Below, one piece after another: positions 8,277-17,426 of a DNA stretch of 64,000 nt; position 1 is the first letter of the stretch; each line of letters begins with the position of its first letter. Below the pieces are notes generated by a model. That model had not been told where the DNA came from, searched no databases, and was given only the letters and a program-made list of their open reading frames with translations. Both the position numbers and the translations under genes were made by a program. The stretch comes from JAHFDS01 sp964593795 (GTDB lineage: Bacteria > Myxococcota_A > Polyangia > JAHFDS01). The stretch covers positions 11,559 through 75,558 of the forward strand of contig CAZQJC010000048.1 in NCBI GenBank assembly GCA_964593795.1, written 5' to 3'.

Positions 8277-8704
8277 CAGAAGGGGATGTCGTCGTCGCCC
8301 TGGCTCGGCGCCGGCGCGCGCGAGCCGGCAGGGGTGGGCCTCGAGGTGCCGCGGTCGCGGCGCTCCTCGCCGTCGACGCGGACGCGGTGCTTGCCACCCT
8401 GTCCCTCGTCCCCTCGCTCCCCCGCCCCGAGGGGCCGGACGTCCTGGGCGACGAGCTGCAGCGTCCACTTCCCGTCGCCGCCGTCCTTCGGCTTCTGCAT
8501 GCGCAAGTCGCCGGACACCTCGATCGGGTCGCCCTCGCGCATCTGCAGCACGCGCTCGGCGACACCCTCCCAGGCGCGGAGGTCGAAGTAGGAGCCGGCC
8601 TTCACGCTGAAGAACGCGAGCAGCTTGCCGCTGCCGTCGTACTTCTTCACGCGCCCGATGGTGCCGGTCATGGTGAAGGTTGCGGGGCTCTGTCGATCGT
8701 TCAT
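8276..8704 (-). CDS. ssb: Single-stranded DNA-binding protein
   Basis: A 142-residue protein with an OB-fold N-terminal domain (about residues 8-95, including FTMTGTIGRVKKYDGSGK and LQLVAQDVRPLG) and a Pro/Gly/Arg linker. It ends in the acidic tip DDDIPF, the hallmark by which SSBs recruit partner proteins. It protects single-stranded DNA during replication and recombination. It is the last-but-one gene of the minus-strand packaging operon and is coupled to the zinc-ribbon protein. A GAGAGG sequence precedes the ATG. Confidence 0.9.
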   Translation of the reverse strand: MNDRQSPATFTMTGTIGRVKKYDGSGKLLAFFSVKAGSYFDLRAWEGVAERVLQMREGDPIEVSGDLRMQKPKDGGDGKWTLQLVAQDVRPLGAGERGDEGQGGKHRVRVDGEERRDRGTSRPTPAGSRAPAPSQGDDDIPF

Positions 8705-8733
8705 GGCCTTGTCCTCTCTGCGACGGTCGCAGC

Positions 8734-10212
8734 TCAGTCGTCCTCGTCGTCATCGTCCGGGTCCGGGTCGTACTCGGACCGCTCGCCGTCGCGGCCGCGC
8801 GGCGTATCGGCCGACACGATGTCGGTCTCCACGTCGGCGGGCTCGTAGACGATCTCGTCCATCAGCGCCGTGCACGCCCACACCATCGCGTCGATGCGGT
8901 CCGGCGACTTCCCGCGCCCCGGGATCCACGACGTCATCTGGCTCTCGAGATCCTCGAGGCCCGTGTGTCGCGTCTCCGGGTCCCTCGCAGGGTCCCCGAC
9001 GAGGAAGGCGCGACGCTGTTCCCACAACATCGAGACCGGCTCGGCGCGGGTCTGCTTGCCACGCGAGGCGTACACGAGGCGCACCGGTACCGACGGGTCA
9101 GCCTCGCGAAGGACGTGCCGAACGAGCTCGCCGCCGTTGTTCGCCTCGGCCACGATCTCGTCCGCGCGGAACTCGTGGTAGGCGGCGATTGCACGTCGGG
9201 CCCACGAGCCAGGCAGATCCCGAACGCTGCGGTCGGCGAGCACGAAGAGTCGCGAGCTCGCCACCGGGCGAGCGTTCTCGCCCACGAGCTCTCGGTGACG
9301 GCCGACCACGACGATTCCCGTCTCGGCGCTCTCGCTGCCGGCGGACACCGAAGGATCGACGCCGACCACGACTCGATCGAGCCCGCCGAGGCCACCATCG
9401 ACGGCCTGCTCGAGGCTTCGCAGGCGCGAAGCTTCGATCATCGCCCACGTCCACAACGCGCCCTCAGCGTCGCCGAGGATCTCGGCGTGGAGCTCCTGCC
9501 GACCCAGGCGTGTCCCTTCGTAGCGACGCTTCATCCGCTCGACGAAGGCGGGCGCCAGGTTGGCGACGTTGTCGTACGTGCTCCAGCGGCGCAGGACCGT
9601 CCCGGGGTCGGCGATGATCTCCTGCAGGAGCTTCAGCGGGCGCGGCGTCGACGTGATGACCAGCTTCGGATCGTTGCCCTCACGCAGAATCATTTCGACG
9701 TTCATCCACGCTTCCTCGAGCTTCTCCCACGCGGCGAACTCGTCGCAGAGGACGAGGTCCGCGCCGGGTCCGCGGAGCTGGTCCGGCGCCTCGGCACTGC
9801 ACAAGAGCGCCTCCGATCCGTTGCTCCAGGTGAGCAACCGCTTGCTCGGCTCGTACAGCGGCCGATCCCACGGGGGGCTCGTGGTCAGGATGCCGCTCGG
9901 CCCGCGCACGATCGTGTCGCGCGTGTCGGCCGAGGTTCGCCCGACGATGACGATGCGCCTGGCCTGCTGCCTCTTCACGCGCCGCTGCACGAGCCGCGAC
10001 CCCGCGAAGTTCTTGCCGCCGCCGCGGCCCGCGAGGAGCACGAGCGTCTGGTAGACGTCCGGCTCCATCTGCTCGGGCCGCAACATGAGTTCGTCGGTGT
10101 ACGGGAGCGCCTCGAGCTGGGCGTCGGTGAGGGCCCGAAAGCGGGCCACGCCGAAGCGCTCCGCGTACCGCCGCATTGCGCGGCGCATCAGGTCTGGATC
10201 GTGACCGGTCAC
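8734..10212 (-). CDS. Phage terminase large subunit
   Basis: A 492-residue DNA-packaging motor. The ATPase domain has an atypical Walker A, LAGRGGGKNFAGS (about residue 60), and Walker B LVLCDEFAAW (about residue 160) with a following STP coupling motif (VITSTPRP). The RNase H-like nuclease domain has VVGVDPS (about residue 285) and DRIDAMVWA near residue 450. The C-terminus is strongly acidic (DPDPDDDDEDD). The start is GTG. It belongs to the Terminase_6-type group. A portal gene would normally follow, but here SSB and a zinc-ribbon protein do. Confidence 0.93.
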   Translation of the reverse strand: MTGHDPDLMRRAMRRYAERFGVARFRALTDAQLEALPYTDELMLRPEQMEPDVYQTLVLLAGRGGGKNFAGSRLVQRRVKRQQARRIVIVGRTSADTRDTIVRGPSGILTTSPPWDRPLYEPSKRLLTWSNGSEALLCSAEAPDQLRGPGADLVLCDEFAAWEKLEEAWMNVEMILREGNDPKLVITSTPRPLKLLQEIIADPGTVLRRWSTYDNVANLAPAFVERMKRRYEGTRLGRQELHAEILGDAEGALWTWAMIEASRLRSLEQAVDGGLGGLDRVVVGVDPSVSAGSESAETGIVVVGRHRELVGENARPVASSRLFVLADRSVRDLPGSWARRAIAAYHEFRADEIVAEANNGGELVRHVLREADPSVPVRLVYASRGKQTRAEPVSMLWEQRRAFLVGDPARDPETRHTGLEDLESQMTSWIPGRGKSPDRIDAMVWACTALMDEIVYEPADVETDIVSADTPRGRDGERSEYDPDPDDDDEDD

Positions 10213-10239
10213 GTGGGCCCTCAGTCCGCCGCTGGGCGG

Positions 10240-10776
10240 CTACGCCTTCGGGCCGGCCGCGGGCGCGCGCTTGGCCGCCTTCGGCTTCTTGACCTCGAGG
10301 GCGGGCTCGACCGAGGGCTCCTCGGGGATCGGGTCCGCCTCGGCCGGCGCAGGCGCGGGGGCCGCCGGCGCCGAGGCCTGGATCAGCGCGGTGAGCTGGC
10401 GGACCTGCTCCTCGAGCGCGGCGATGCGATCGGGCTCGACCGCGGTCTCGTCCTCCTCGGGGACGAGCGGACGGCCCTTGGCGTCGGTCTCGAAGAACGT
10501 GAACACCGCTGCCGATCCGGGCTCGCCGGGGGCCGCGGGCTCGTTCGTCACCGGATCGTGCTCCTGGCGGTACCACTCCATTTGCGCCTTGAGCTCCGCG
10601 TCGGCACCGGGCACGCCGGGGTACGTCCCACCGGCGCGGAAGTGGTAGTCGATGCCCTTGAAGTCGAAGCCCACCGACGTGCGGCGACAGCCGCGGCGGG
10701 CGTCGGCCTCGACCATCTTCGAGCCGAAGTACTTGGTGGTGGAGGGAGTGGGCTCGTGGCTCGTTTCGATGCTCAT
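10240..10776 (-). CDS. Hypothetical phage protein with coiled coil
   Basis: A 178-residue protein. The first 70 residues are globular and contain GFDFKGIDYHFRAGGTYPG, a form seen in small phage head and virion accessory proteins. Residues about 110-130 form a short coiled coil (IAALEEQVRQLTALI), followed by an Ala/Pro/Glu linker and a basic Lys-rich tail. A strong GAAGGAG site precedes the ATG. It lies between the terminase and the XkdF-like gene, so a virion-associated role is likely, but no family is assigned. Confidence 0.55.
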   Translation of the reverse strand: MSIETSHEPTPSTTKYFGSKMVEADARRGCRRTSVGFDFKGIDYHFRAGGTYPGVPGADAELKAQMEWYRQEHDPVTNEPAAPGEPGSAAVFTFFETDAKGRPLVPEEDETAVEPDRIAALEEQVRQLTALIQASAPAAPAPAPAEADPIPEEPSVEPALEVKKPKAAKRAPAAGPKA

Positions 10777-10826
10777 TGTGGAATCTCCTTCGGGTGGCGG
10801 GTGGTCGTGGCAGTGATCGGCGCGGA

Positions 10827-11216
10827 CTACGCCGGGACGGCCGGCCAGCAGCGGTTGGCGGCGCGGGCACGCAGCGCCCGGCGGAGGGCGTACATGTCGC
10901 TGCCCTTCGCGATCTTCGGCAGCTTCTCTGCCTCGCCCTCGAGCACGGCGAGCTGGAAGCCGGTGCTGGCCTCGGCGCGGCGGAACGCGTTGGGGCCGTG
11001 AGCGCCTCGGGTGGCCGACTCGACGGCATCGACCGCGCGACTGAGGCGATCGACGACGTCGTCATGATCGCGGCGATGGCGGGCGTTCGGATCGCCGACG
11101 ACGCGGGACATCCCCGCCTCCGTATCGGCGTCCTCGGCCTTCGTCACCGGCGACCGGTTGATCGCGCGGAGGACGAGTCGCAGGTTGTTGATTCGGGTCT
11201 GGTGCGCACGGGTCAT
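10827..11216 (-). CDS. Hypothetical phage protein
   Basis: A 129-residue basic, helical protein (Arg/Ala-rich) with no signal or membrane segment. A good AAGGAG ribosome site precedes the ATG at 11216. It sits between the XkdF-like gene and the 178-residue gene in the packaging operon. No family is recognised. Confidence 0.55.
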   Translation of the reverse strand: MTRAHQTRINNLRLVLRAINRSPVTKAEDADTEAGMSRVVGDPNARHRRDHDDVVDRLSRAVDAVESATRGAHGPNAFRRAEASTGFQLAVLEGEAEKLPKIAKGSDMYALRRALRARAANRCWPAVPA

Positions 11217-11229
11217 GGGTCTGTCTCCT

Positions 11230-11649
11230 TCAGGGGTTGCCGAGTCCGAGGCCAGCGGCCGCGAGGCCTTCGAGCTCGCCCGCCTTGATGCGTTGCCAGA
11301 GGTCGCGATCGAGGACCCTCCAGGACTGCAGCCACGCGCCCTCGGGCACGAGCACGTCGCGGACGCGGAACTCGCACGGCACGATCCAGTTCTCGAGCAG
11401 CCGGGCGCGATCGTCCGCGGACGGCGCGCGCGCGCTCCAGACGGACTCCATCCAGAACTCGCATGCGTCGCGGATCTCGTCGGCGCTGATCTGCTCGTCG
11501 GGCGCCATGACGATGCCGGTGACGACGTGCTCGTCGGCGCCCGACTCGTCCTTGACCACGCGGCATCCGGTCACGAGCCGGTACGCACGACCGCGGAGGG
11601 TGGGGTGCCGCGTCGCCAGCAACCGCCGCGCGAACCACGACGCCGTCAC
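11230..11649 (-). CDS. XkdF-like putative phage serine protease
   Basis: A 139-residue protein from a GTG at 11649 that overlaps the upstream stop by 4 bp. The order of motifs matches the XkdF/Peptidase_S78_2 family: VVTGIVMAPDEQISADEIRD, then an acidic helix, WIVPCEFRV, EGAWLQSWRV, and DLWQRIKAGELEGLAAAG near the end. In phages such proteins accompany head assembly, often next to portal and capsid genes, which are not seen here. The expected catalytic residues cannot be assigned with confidence. Confidence 0.65.
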   Translation of the reverse strand: MTASWFARRLLATRHPTLRGRAYRLVTGCRVVKDESGADEHVVTGIVMAPDEQISADEIRDACEFWMESVWSARAPSADDRARLLENWIVPCEFRVRDVLVPEGAWLQSWRVLDRDLWQRIKAGELEGLAAAGLGLGNP

Positions 11650-12185
11650 CGGTCCCTCTTGCTGCGGCCGGACTGGACGAACGCGTAGCCGAGTCGCCGC
11701 AGGGCCCCACGCATCGCGCCGAGAGTGACGCGCACGCCGGTCCGCGCCTGATAGGCGCTCACCAGCTTCCCGGGGTTCATCGCGCACGGCCCGGCGACGA
11801 GGTCGCGCACGACGGCCAGGTCGACGACATCCACCGCCTCGAGGGCGGGCGCCTCGGTGGGCTCTGGCGTCGTCATCGCCTCCGTGATCTGCGCGGGCTC
11901 GCTGCAGCGTCGGCAGCGCCACTTCCGACGCGGCCCGAGGTTCGGCCCACCGCCGCACGTCCTGCACGGCACCTCGCGGACGGGGGTCTTCGGCTTCACC
12001 GCGCGCAAGCGCACGCCCTTGTCGCCGACCTCCTCGGCCAGCGTCATCACGGCGCGCGTCTCGATGTCGTCCGCGATCAGCCGCTCGATCTCGGCCGTCA
12101 GCTCCTCGAGCGCCGCGCGCACCTCCGCACGACCCTCGTCGTCGAGGATCAGCGGCGTGGCATGGGAGCGCTCGGCAGTCTCCAT
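11646..12185 (-). CDS. Hypothetical phage protein with zinc knuckle
   Basis: A 179-residue protein. Residues about 10-50 are a helical, acidic segment. Residues about 73-94 hold a CxxC..CxxC zinc-binding module (CRTC, CRRC). The last 60 residues (VRDLVAGPCAMNP to ALRRLGYAF) look like a small winged-helix fold. This suggests a DNA-binding protein. It is coupled to the XkdF-like gene by a GTGA overlap and directly follows the 62-residue gene. Confidence 0.55.
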   Translation of the reverse strand: METAERSHATPLILDDEGRAEVRAALEELTAEIERLIADDIETRAVMTLAEEVGDKGVRLRAVKPKTPVREVPCRTCGGGPNLGPRRKWRCRRCSEPAQITEAMTTPEPTEAPALEAVDVVDLAVVRDLVAGPCAMNPGKLVSAYQARTGVRVTLGAMRGALRRLGYAFVQSGRSKRDR

Positions 12186-12188
12186 GCC

Positions 12189-12377
12189 TTACGCGCCCTG
12201 TGCGCCGCGCAGGATGCGGGCTTCCTCGCGGCGGATGAGGACGCGGAGATACTCGGAGGCCGAAAGGCTCGCCCTCGAGGCGCCCTCGCGCTCCAACGCC
12301 ACGAGCCGGCGGAGCCGCTCGCGATCATCGGGAGCGAGCCGCAGGCAGAAGAACGGGCGGCTGGTGCGCTTGGGCAT
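12189..12377 (-). CDS. Small ribbon-helix-helix-like protein
   Basis: A 62-residue protein (MPKRTSRPFFCLRLAPDDRE) with a short strand followed by two helices (ERLRRLVALEREG, SASEYLRVLIRREE), as in CopG/MobC-type ribbon-helix-helix DNA-binding proteins. The ATG at 12377 is chosen because upstream codons are Arg/Pro-rich without domain sense. As the first gene of the minus-strand packaging operon, it may regulate that operon. Confidence 0.6.
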   Translation of the reverse strand: MPKRTSRPFFCLRLAPDDRERLRRLVALEREGASRASLSASEYLRVLIRREEARILRGAQGA

Positions 12378-12504
12378 GCCCGAAGGCTGCCGACGCTGAT
12401 TGAGGCGCGGCCTGTCGCCTCGCTGCATTCCACGATGGGGCATTCCAGCGGACGGCCACGAGCGATACAGGCCGCGACTCAAACGCGGTGGGCAGCGTGG
12501 GGCA

Positions 12505-15500
12505 ATGCCGCGGCGCTTGCTGATCCCCGAACGTGTCTGCCGACCCACTTGCCTGACGGGCGGTGCAAAGACCTCTGGCGGTGCCTCGACCGATTACCAG
12601 CGTGAGGTCCGGCGCGAGTCGAAGATCCTGCAGGCTGGGCGGCTCAGCCCCTTCCCGGTCGGCACACCTGACGCCGACATCGACGTCGACGTGCTGCTCC
12701 GGAGCAGCGGCGACGCGGACGGCGCGCGCTGGACCTGGCGCAACTACGGCACCGGCACGTACCACGGCAAGAGCCGCGCCGGCGACCTCTCCGACGTCAA
12801 GCTGCTCCGCACCGCGTCCTCGAGCGGGACGCGCCTCTCCCGACCCAAGCTGCTCGCGCTCGCCTCGGGCGAGCTCCTCTGCCTGCACCTCGTGGGCACG
12901 GCGAGCGACGGCGCCGAGGGCGTGTCGTGGCTGACGTGGTCCACCACGAATGGGTGGAGCGTGACGACCAACCTGAGCCTGTCGATCTCGGGGGGCAACT
13001 ACCGCATCCGCGCGGTGGACGCGGTCCAGTTCCCGGACACCGGCGAGATCGTCGTGATGGTGCTGACGACCATCGGCGGCTCGACGGCGATCCTGCAGCG
13101 CTTCTCCTGCGCCATCGATAGCGACATCGCCGCGCCGCTATCCATCGTGCCGACCGGGACGTGGATGTGGCAGCAGACGCTCACGTCGGTCGACGGCATG
13201 GCGATGGAGATCCTGCCGTCGGGCAACCGGCTCTCGATGCTGATCCACGACAACGGCGCCGCGCTGTGGGCGACCGTGTCGAACGATCGCGGCGTGACGT
13301 GGTCGAACCTGAAGGTCGCAGGGCAGTACGCGCAGAACCCCGTGCTGAGTCTCGGCATGTCGCTCGCGTCTCCTGGCGGCGTCTCGATGTGCCAAACGCG
13401 CGCCGGACACCTGATGGCGATCGCGCCCGCGGTGTCGGCTGCCTACGAGGCGGCGGTCGGCTGGACCGAACACAGCAGCCCGCGCCTGCGCTTCCTCATG
13501 TCCGCCGACGGCATCAACTGGGAGGACATGGTCAAGGCGTCGTGGGTGGACAACGACGTGAACGCCGGCAACGTGATCTCCCAGGCGGAGGGACTCCTCG
13601 AGGAGGGCATGAGCGATGGCGCGATCGTCGTCGGCGATGATGGTCTGCCGCGCATCTTCGGGTGCCTGCACGGCGACCCTGCGGCCACGCTGACCGGCTT
13701 CTTCGACGAGCTGACCCTGCTCACGATCGGCAGCCCGGATCTGACGCCGTCGGACGCGGGGCGGCTCTTGCGGGGCGCGGAGGCGTACTCGGTCAACAGC
13801 ACCGGCCGCTTCGTGATGACCGGACCGAAGGGGCTGGACGGCCAGCGCAGTCCGACGAGCAATGCGAACGTCCTCAGCGGCTCGAGCAAGCCGGCGGCCA
13901 CGCTGAGCCGCTGCAGCCCGCAGAACATCGCCGGCGGCGGGCTCGGCTCTGGCGACCTGCGCTCGAGCCCCAGCTTTCGCGGCCTGCGCACGCTCGACGT
14001 GGTCAACTTCCGTGGCGCGCTGTGGATGGTCTGCGCGTTCGAGGACACCGCGGCGACGACCAGCGCCCTCGTCTTCGCCCGGTCGAACGTGTGGGACGAG
14101 CTCCTCGCCCTGCCGCCCGAGACGTCGCTGGCCGCCAGTGTGTTCCGCGGCCGCGTGCCGCAGCTCGGCTATCTGCCGGGCGCCACGCCGGACCGCTACG
14201 GCTGGACGCGCACCGGCACGGCCGGCAACGTGACCATGAACACCGGCACGGGCGGCTGCAAGATCGACAACGGCGACGGCGTCGCGACCTACTTCTCCAC
14301 GGCCACGCTCGGGGGTCTGGCGGGCTACGCGACCGAGCTCCGCTTCACCGTGGTTCCGGGAAGCGGCGGTGACCTCACGGCGAACAACATCGCCCTGCGC
14401 CTGCGGCAGACGGTCGGTGGCGCGCGCTGCTCGTTCTCGATCCGCTTCACCAGCACGAGCATTGCCGTGGTCGATGAGTCGGGCCCGACGACGCTGCAGA
14501 GCGCCACGGGCCTCGACCTGAGCAACGGCGTCGAGGTGCGGCTCCTCTACGACGGCGCGTCCACGCTGACCGCGGTCTTCTACCGCGTGCTCGCCGCGAC
14601 CGACCCGGAGAGCGATGGCGCCTGGACGGCGCTCGTCTCGGCCGGCGCCGTAGGTACCATCGCCGGAGCGACCGAGTCGCTCGAGTGGGGCAACATGACC
14701 ACCACGCCGGCGGTCTCCACCTGGCGCTTCCACGCCCACGGGCGCCTGCAGTCCACGAGCCTCTCGACGCGCGCGCTCCTGCAGGCGCACGCGATGACCT
14801 CGCAGACCTACGCCGAGATGGCGGACGACCCGGCCAGCTTCCTCTCGCGCATCCCCGCCTACGACGACGGGCTGCGCCACGGCTCGCGCGCACCGGTCTG
14901 CACCTCGAGGCCGGAGGCGTGGATCAAGTCGGGCGTGAAGGTGCGGTGGGCGGGCGCAGCAGGCATCGCCACGCCGCCCTCGAACCAAGACCACTGGCGC
15001 GTGACGTCGTCATGGACGCACGACCAGTCGCGCATCCGCAAGGGGCCGGTCGGCGACTTCTGGCGCTCGGCCGACTGCAGCGCGGCCAGCTTCCACAAGT
15101 TCGACGCCGGCAATGACGAGCGGTTCAAGCCGGAGCAGATCGCCCTCTTCCGCTGCAACGCCGCTTTCGGCCGCGTGCAGCTCAACGACACCGACGCATG
15201 GGGCGGGCCGTCGATCGACGTGGACTTCGGATGCGCGTCGGAGACCATCGCGCGCTACGATCTCAAACTGAGCTCCGGCTGGACGGTCGAGGGCGCGAAC
15301 AATCAGGTGGTGCGTCTGACGTCGGGCTCGCTCACCAAGAACCGCTACCGCTCGAACGACCGCGTCACGTGGTACGTTTACTCCTCGAGCCTCAACCGCA
15401 CGCGCAAGATCACCGGCAACGACGGCACGCGCATCTACCTGGACGGCTCGCTCTCGGGCGCCACCGGGTACATCGCCATCTTCCCCGACGTGATCGCGTT

Positions 15501-16095
15501 CTCGCTCGGATCGCTGACGGCGGCCGGCTACCGCTACATGCGGGTTCAGGTCGGCAATGCCGCGGCGACCGCCGAGACCACCGCGGAGGGCTACTTCAAG
15601 CTCGGCCTGGTGGTGCCCGGCTACTCGTTCGCGCTCGCCGACCCCGGTGCCGATCCCGAGTGGGGCTTCTCGCATCGGCGCACGCCGCGCACGGTCGAGG
15701 CGGGCGGTCCCTTCTACAAGAGCGTCCGCAACGTCGGGCCCGCGCTGCGCTCCTGGGCGTTCGGCTTCGACTTCCTGCGCGCGGCCACCGACCGCAGCAA
15801 CCTGACGAGCACGCCGACGGTGCCGACCGACCTGCGCGGCACCTACCAGGAGCTCCTCGACATGCTCGAGGCGTCCCTGTGGGGCGAGGAGATCTGCGCC
15901 CTCTTCTACGAGCCGGACGATCACGTGGCGGACGGGGCCTATTCAACGTTTGGCCGGAGAACCTTTGACGTGGCGCCTGTGCGCGTGCGCGCGGCGTTCG
16001 ACGCGAAGCACCTCGCCTACGAATACCTGACGACCGAGCAGCTCAACAAGCCGGTCTACTCCGTGGCGCCGATCCTCCTCGAGGAGGTGGCGTAG
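12505..16095 (+). CDS. Large tail/receptor-binding-like protein with BNR-type propeller
   Basis: A 1,196-residue protein, the largest in the element. Residues about 30-480 contain repeating blocks typical of sialidase/BNR beta-propellers (for example SADGINWEDM, SNDRGVTWSNL, TTNGWSV). Residues about 560-740 form a LamG-like jelly roll (YATELRFTVVPG, RCSFSIRFTS, VEVRLLYDG). The C-terminal 450 residues are beta-rich. There is no signal peptide, so it is more likely a virion tail or adhesion protein than a secreted enzyme. The ATG at 12505 is preferred to an in-frame start at 12400. It is divergent from the packaging operon and followed by the RuvC-like gene. Confidence 0.65.
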   Translation: MPRRLLIPERVCRPTCLTGGAKTSGGASTDYQREVRRESKILQAGRLSPFPVGTPDADIDVDVLLRSSGDADGARWTWRNYGTGTYHGKSRAGDLSDVKLLRTASSSGTRLSRPKLLALASGELLCLHLVGTASDGAEGVSWLTWSTTNGWSVTTNLSLSISGGNYRIRAVDAVQFPDTGEIVVMVLTTIGGSTAILQRFSCAIDSDIAAPLSIVPTGTWMWQQTLTSVDGMAMEILPSGNRLSMLIHDNGAALWATVSNDRGVTWSNLKVAGQYAQNPVLSLGMSLASPGGVSMCQTRAGHLMAIAPAVSAAYEAAVGWTEHSSPRLRFLMSADGINWEDMVKASWVDNDVNAGNVISQAEGLLEEGMSDGAIVVGDDGLPRIFGCLHGDPAATLTGFFDELTLLTIGSPDLTPSDAGRLLRGAEAYSVNSTGRFVMTGPKGLDGQRSPTSNANVLSGSSKPAATLSRCSPQNIAGGGLGSGDLRSSPSFRGLRTLDVVNFRGALWMVCAFEDTAATTSALVFARSNVWDELLALPPETSLAASVFRGRVPQLGYLPGATPDRYGWTRTGTAGNVTMNTGTGGCKIDNGDGVATYFSTATLGGLAGYATELRFTVVPGSGGDLTANNIALRLRQTVGGARCSFSIRFTSTSIAVVDESGPTTLQSATGLDLSNGVEVRLLYDGASTLTAVFYRVLAATDPESDGAWTALVSAGAVGTIAGATESLEWGNMTTTPAVSTWRFHAHGRLQSTSLSTRALLQAHAMTSQTYAEMADDPASFLSRIPAYDDGLRHGSRAPVCTSRPEAWIKSGVKVRWAGAAGIATPPSNQDHWRVTSSWTHDQSRIRKGPVGDFWRSADCSAASFHKFDAGNDERFKPEQIALFRCNAAFGRVQLNDTDAWGGPSIDVDFGCASETIARYDLKLSSGWTVEGANNQVVRLTSGSLTKNRYRSNDRVTWYVYSSSLNRTRKITGNDGTRIYLDGSLSGATGYIAIFPDVIAFSLGSLTAAGYRYMRVQVGNAAATAETTAEGYFKLGLVVPGYSFALADPGADPEWGFSHRRTPRTVEAGGPFYKSVRNVGPALRSWAFGFDFLRAATDRSNLTSTPTVPTDLRGTYQELLDMLEASLWGEEICALFYEPDDHVADGAYSTFGRRTFDVAPVRVRAAFDAKHLAYEYLTTEQLNKPVYSVAPILLEEVA

Positions 16096-16141
16096 GTGGC
16101 GCTCGGCGGCCCGGCGGTGTCTCGGTGGCGGGGGTGCGCTC

Positions 16142-16699
16142 GTGATCGTGCTCGCGCTCGATCCTGGGCTGGCCGCGTGCGGCTTTGCTGTGGCGCGGCT
16201 TCACCGCGACGGCGAGGAGCTGCTCGAGGTCGGGGTGCTCCACACCGAGAAGTCCGACAAGAAGCGCGGCGTCCGCGCCAGCGACGACCTGACGCGCCGG
16301 GGCCGCGAGCTCTGGCGTGGGCTGCGGGACATCGTCCGGCGGCACGCTCCCGCGGCGATCTGCGTCGAGGCCGTGAGCTTCCCTCGCAGCTCGAGCGCGG
16401 CCGCGAAGACCGCACTGGCGCGCGGCTGCGTGATCGCCCTGGCCGAGGTCCTCGGGGGCCTGCCCATCGCCGAAGCATCGCCGCAGGACGTCAAGCAGGC
16501 GGTGTGCGCGCGGAAGGACGCGTCGAAGCAGGACGTCGAGCGCGCCGTGCTCGAGCGGTGGCCCGGGGCCGAGGCGCTGTGCGCCGCCGGGCGCGTGCGG
16601 AAGAGCGATCGCGAGCACGTCTTCGACGCGGCCGCCGTGTTCGTGGCGTGCCTCGAGAGTGATGCCCTGCGGATGGCGCGCCGGCTCGTGGCAGCATAG
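16142..16699 (+). CDS. RuvC-like Holliday junction resolvase
   Basis: A 185-residue protein of the RuvC/RNase H fold. The first catalytic Asp is in VLALDPGLAACGFAV (residue 7), the Glu in ICVEAVSFPRSS (about residue 76), and the last acidic pair in HVFDAAAVFVACLES near the C-terminus. EASPQDVKQAVCARKDASK matches the DNA-binding loop of RuvC proteins. The length is normal. It would cut branched DNA before packaging. It lies 46 bp after the tail gene on the same strand and starts with GTG. Confidence 0.85.
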   Translation: MIVLALDPGLAACGFAVARLHRDGEELLEVGVLHTEKSDKKRGVRASDDLTRRGRELWRGLRDIVRRHAPAAICVEAVSFPRSSSAAAKTALARGCVIALAEVLGGLPIAEASPQDVKQAVCARKDASKQDVERAVLERWPGAEALCAAGRVRKSDREHVFDAAAVFVACLESDALRMARRLVAA

Positions 16700-16749
16700 G
16701 AGCCGATCAGGTCCGACGTGCACCGCCCGAGGCTCGAGAGCACTTCGTC

Positions 16750-17040
16750 TCAGCCGCCTTGAGCGATCACGCGGCGCTGGTACTCGGCAACGACCCATGC
16801 CCCGTCGTTCTCGCAGGTCACAACGCGCCGAAGCTCGACCGCGGGCATGTCGCCACAGACCCGAGCATCCTTCCGGATGTGGCTGGCGGCATACTCATCC
16901 GCTCCCCTGGAGACCTTGATCCGCCACGAGGTCTTTCGCCCCTCGTAGAAGAAGTAGAGATAGTAGTGGTCTCCACCCTCGTCGCGAAAACCCTTGCGAA
17001 CAGCGGCGCGCCGCGCCTCCGCGGCGTCAACAGGCTTCAT
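16750..17040 (-). CDS. HicA-like small protein (putative toxin)
   Basis: A 96-residue protein with KGFRDEGGDHYYLYFFYEG followed by KTSWRIKVSRG. This layout resembles HicA-type small proteins in which a GxH core binds RNA; here the motif is GDH rather than the usual GSH. It is the last gene of a three-gene operon and overlaps the previous gene by 4 bp (ATGA). The toxin role is inferred from fold resemblance and position only. Confidence 0.45.
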   Translation of the reverse strand: MKPVDAAEARRAAVRKGFRDEGGDHYYLYFFYEGRKTSWRIKVSRGADEYAASHIRKDARVCGDMPAVELRRVVTCENDGAWVVAEYQRRVIAQGG

Positions 17041-17426
17041 GGAAGGGCGAAGAGAAGGCGGCGCTTCAGCGCGAGGGCATCGCCCGCCAATTGATCGTCG
17101 TCGGTGGACGCAAGTTCGTCGCGGAACCGCAAGATCTCATGGCCGAGATCGAGCTGCGCGGCCTCGGGCGTGGAGCCAATACCGCCCGAGTTCGCGAACC
17201 TGCAGTAGGCAACGAAGTTGCCGTCGTCGGGATCGCGGGAGACGTCGATGCGCAGGGGGCTTCGCAGGTCCCGGAAGGTGCCATCTTCGCAAAGGAGGCG
17301 ACCGATCCATACCACGGTAGGGGGAAAATCCACGTCCCGCACGGTCGTGCCGATCGGCGCAAGGCGGGGCTCATCCCCGAGGAACTCACACCCAGATCGA
17401 TCGGTCTTGGCGATCGCGTATGCCAT
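17037..17426 (-). CDS. Small protein between TIGR04255 and HicA-like genes
   Basis: A 129-residue acidic protein. The C-terminal half (DPDDGNFVAYC, then GIGSTPEAAQLDLGHEILRFRDEL) resembles the strand-strand-helix of HicB-like antitoxins, where a STPEEA-type turn precedes the helix. Its ATG overlaps the TIGR04255 stop by one base and its stop overlaps the next start by 4 bp, so all three proteins are probably made together. An antitoxin role is inferred and weak. Confidence 0.45.
   Translation of the reverse strand: MAYAIAKTDRSGCEFLGDEPRLAPIGTTVRDVDFPPTVVWIGRLLCEDGTFRDLRSPLRIDVSRDPDDGNFVAYCRFANSGGIGSTPEAAQLDLGHEILRFRDELASTDDDQLAGDALALKRRLLFALP

Noticed and set aside
13138..14994. A 618-codon minus-strand frame inside the tail gene
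   Set aside because: Shadow of the plus-strand beta-propeller gene; composition is Arg/Gly/Val-rich without domains.
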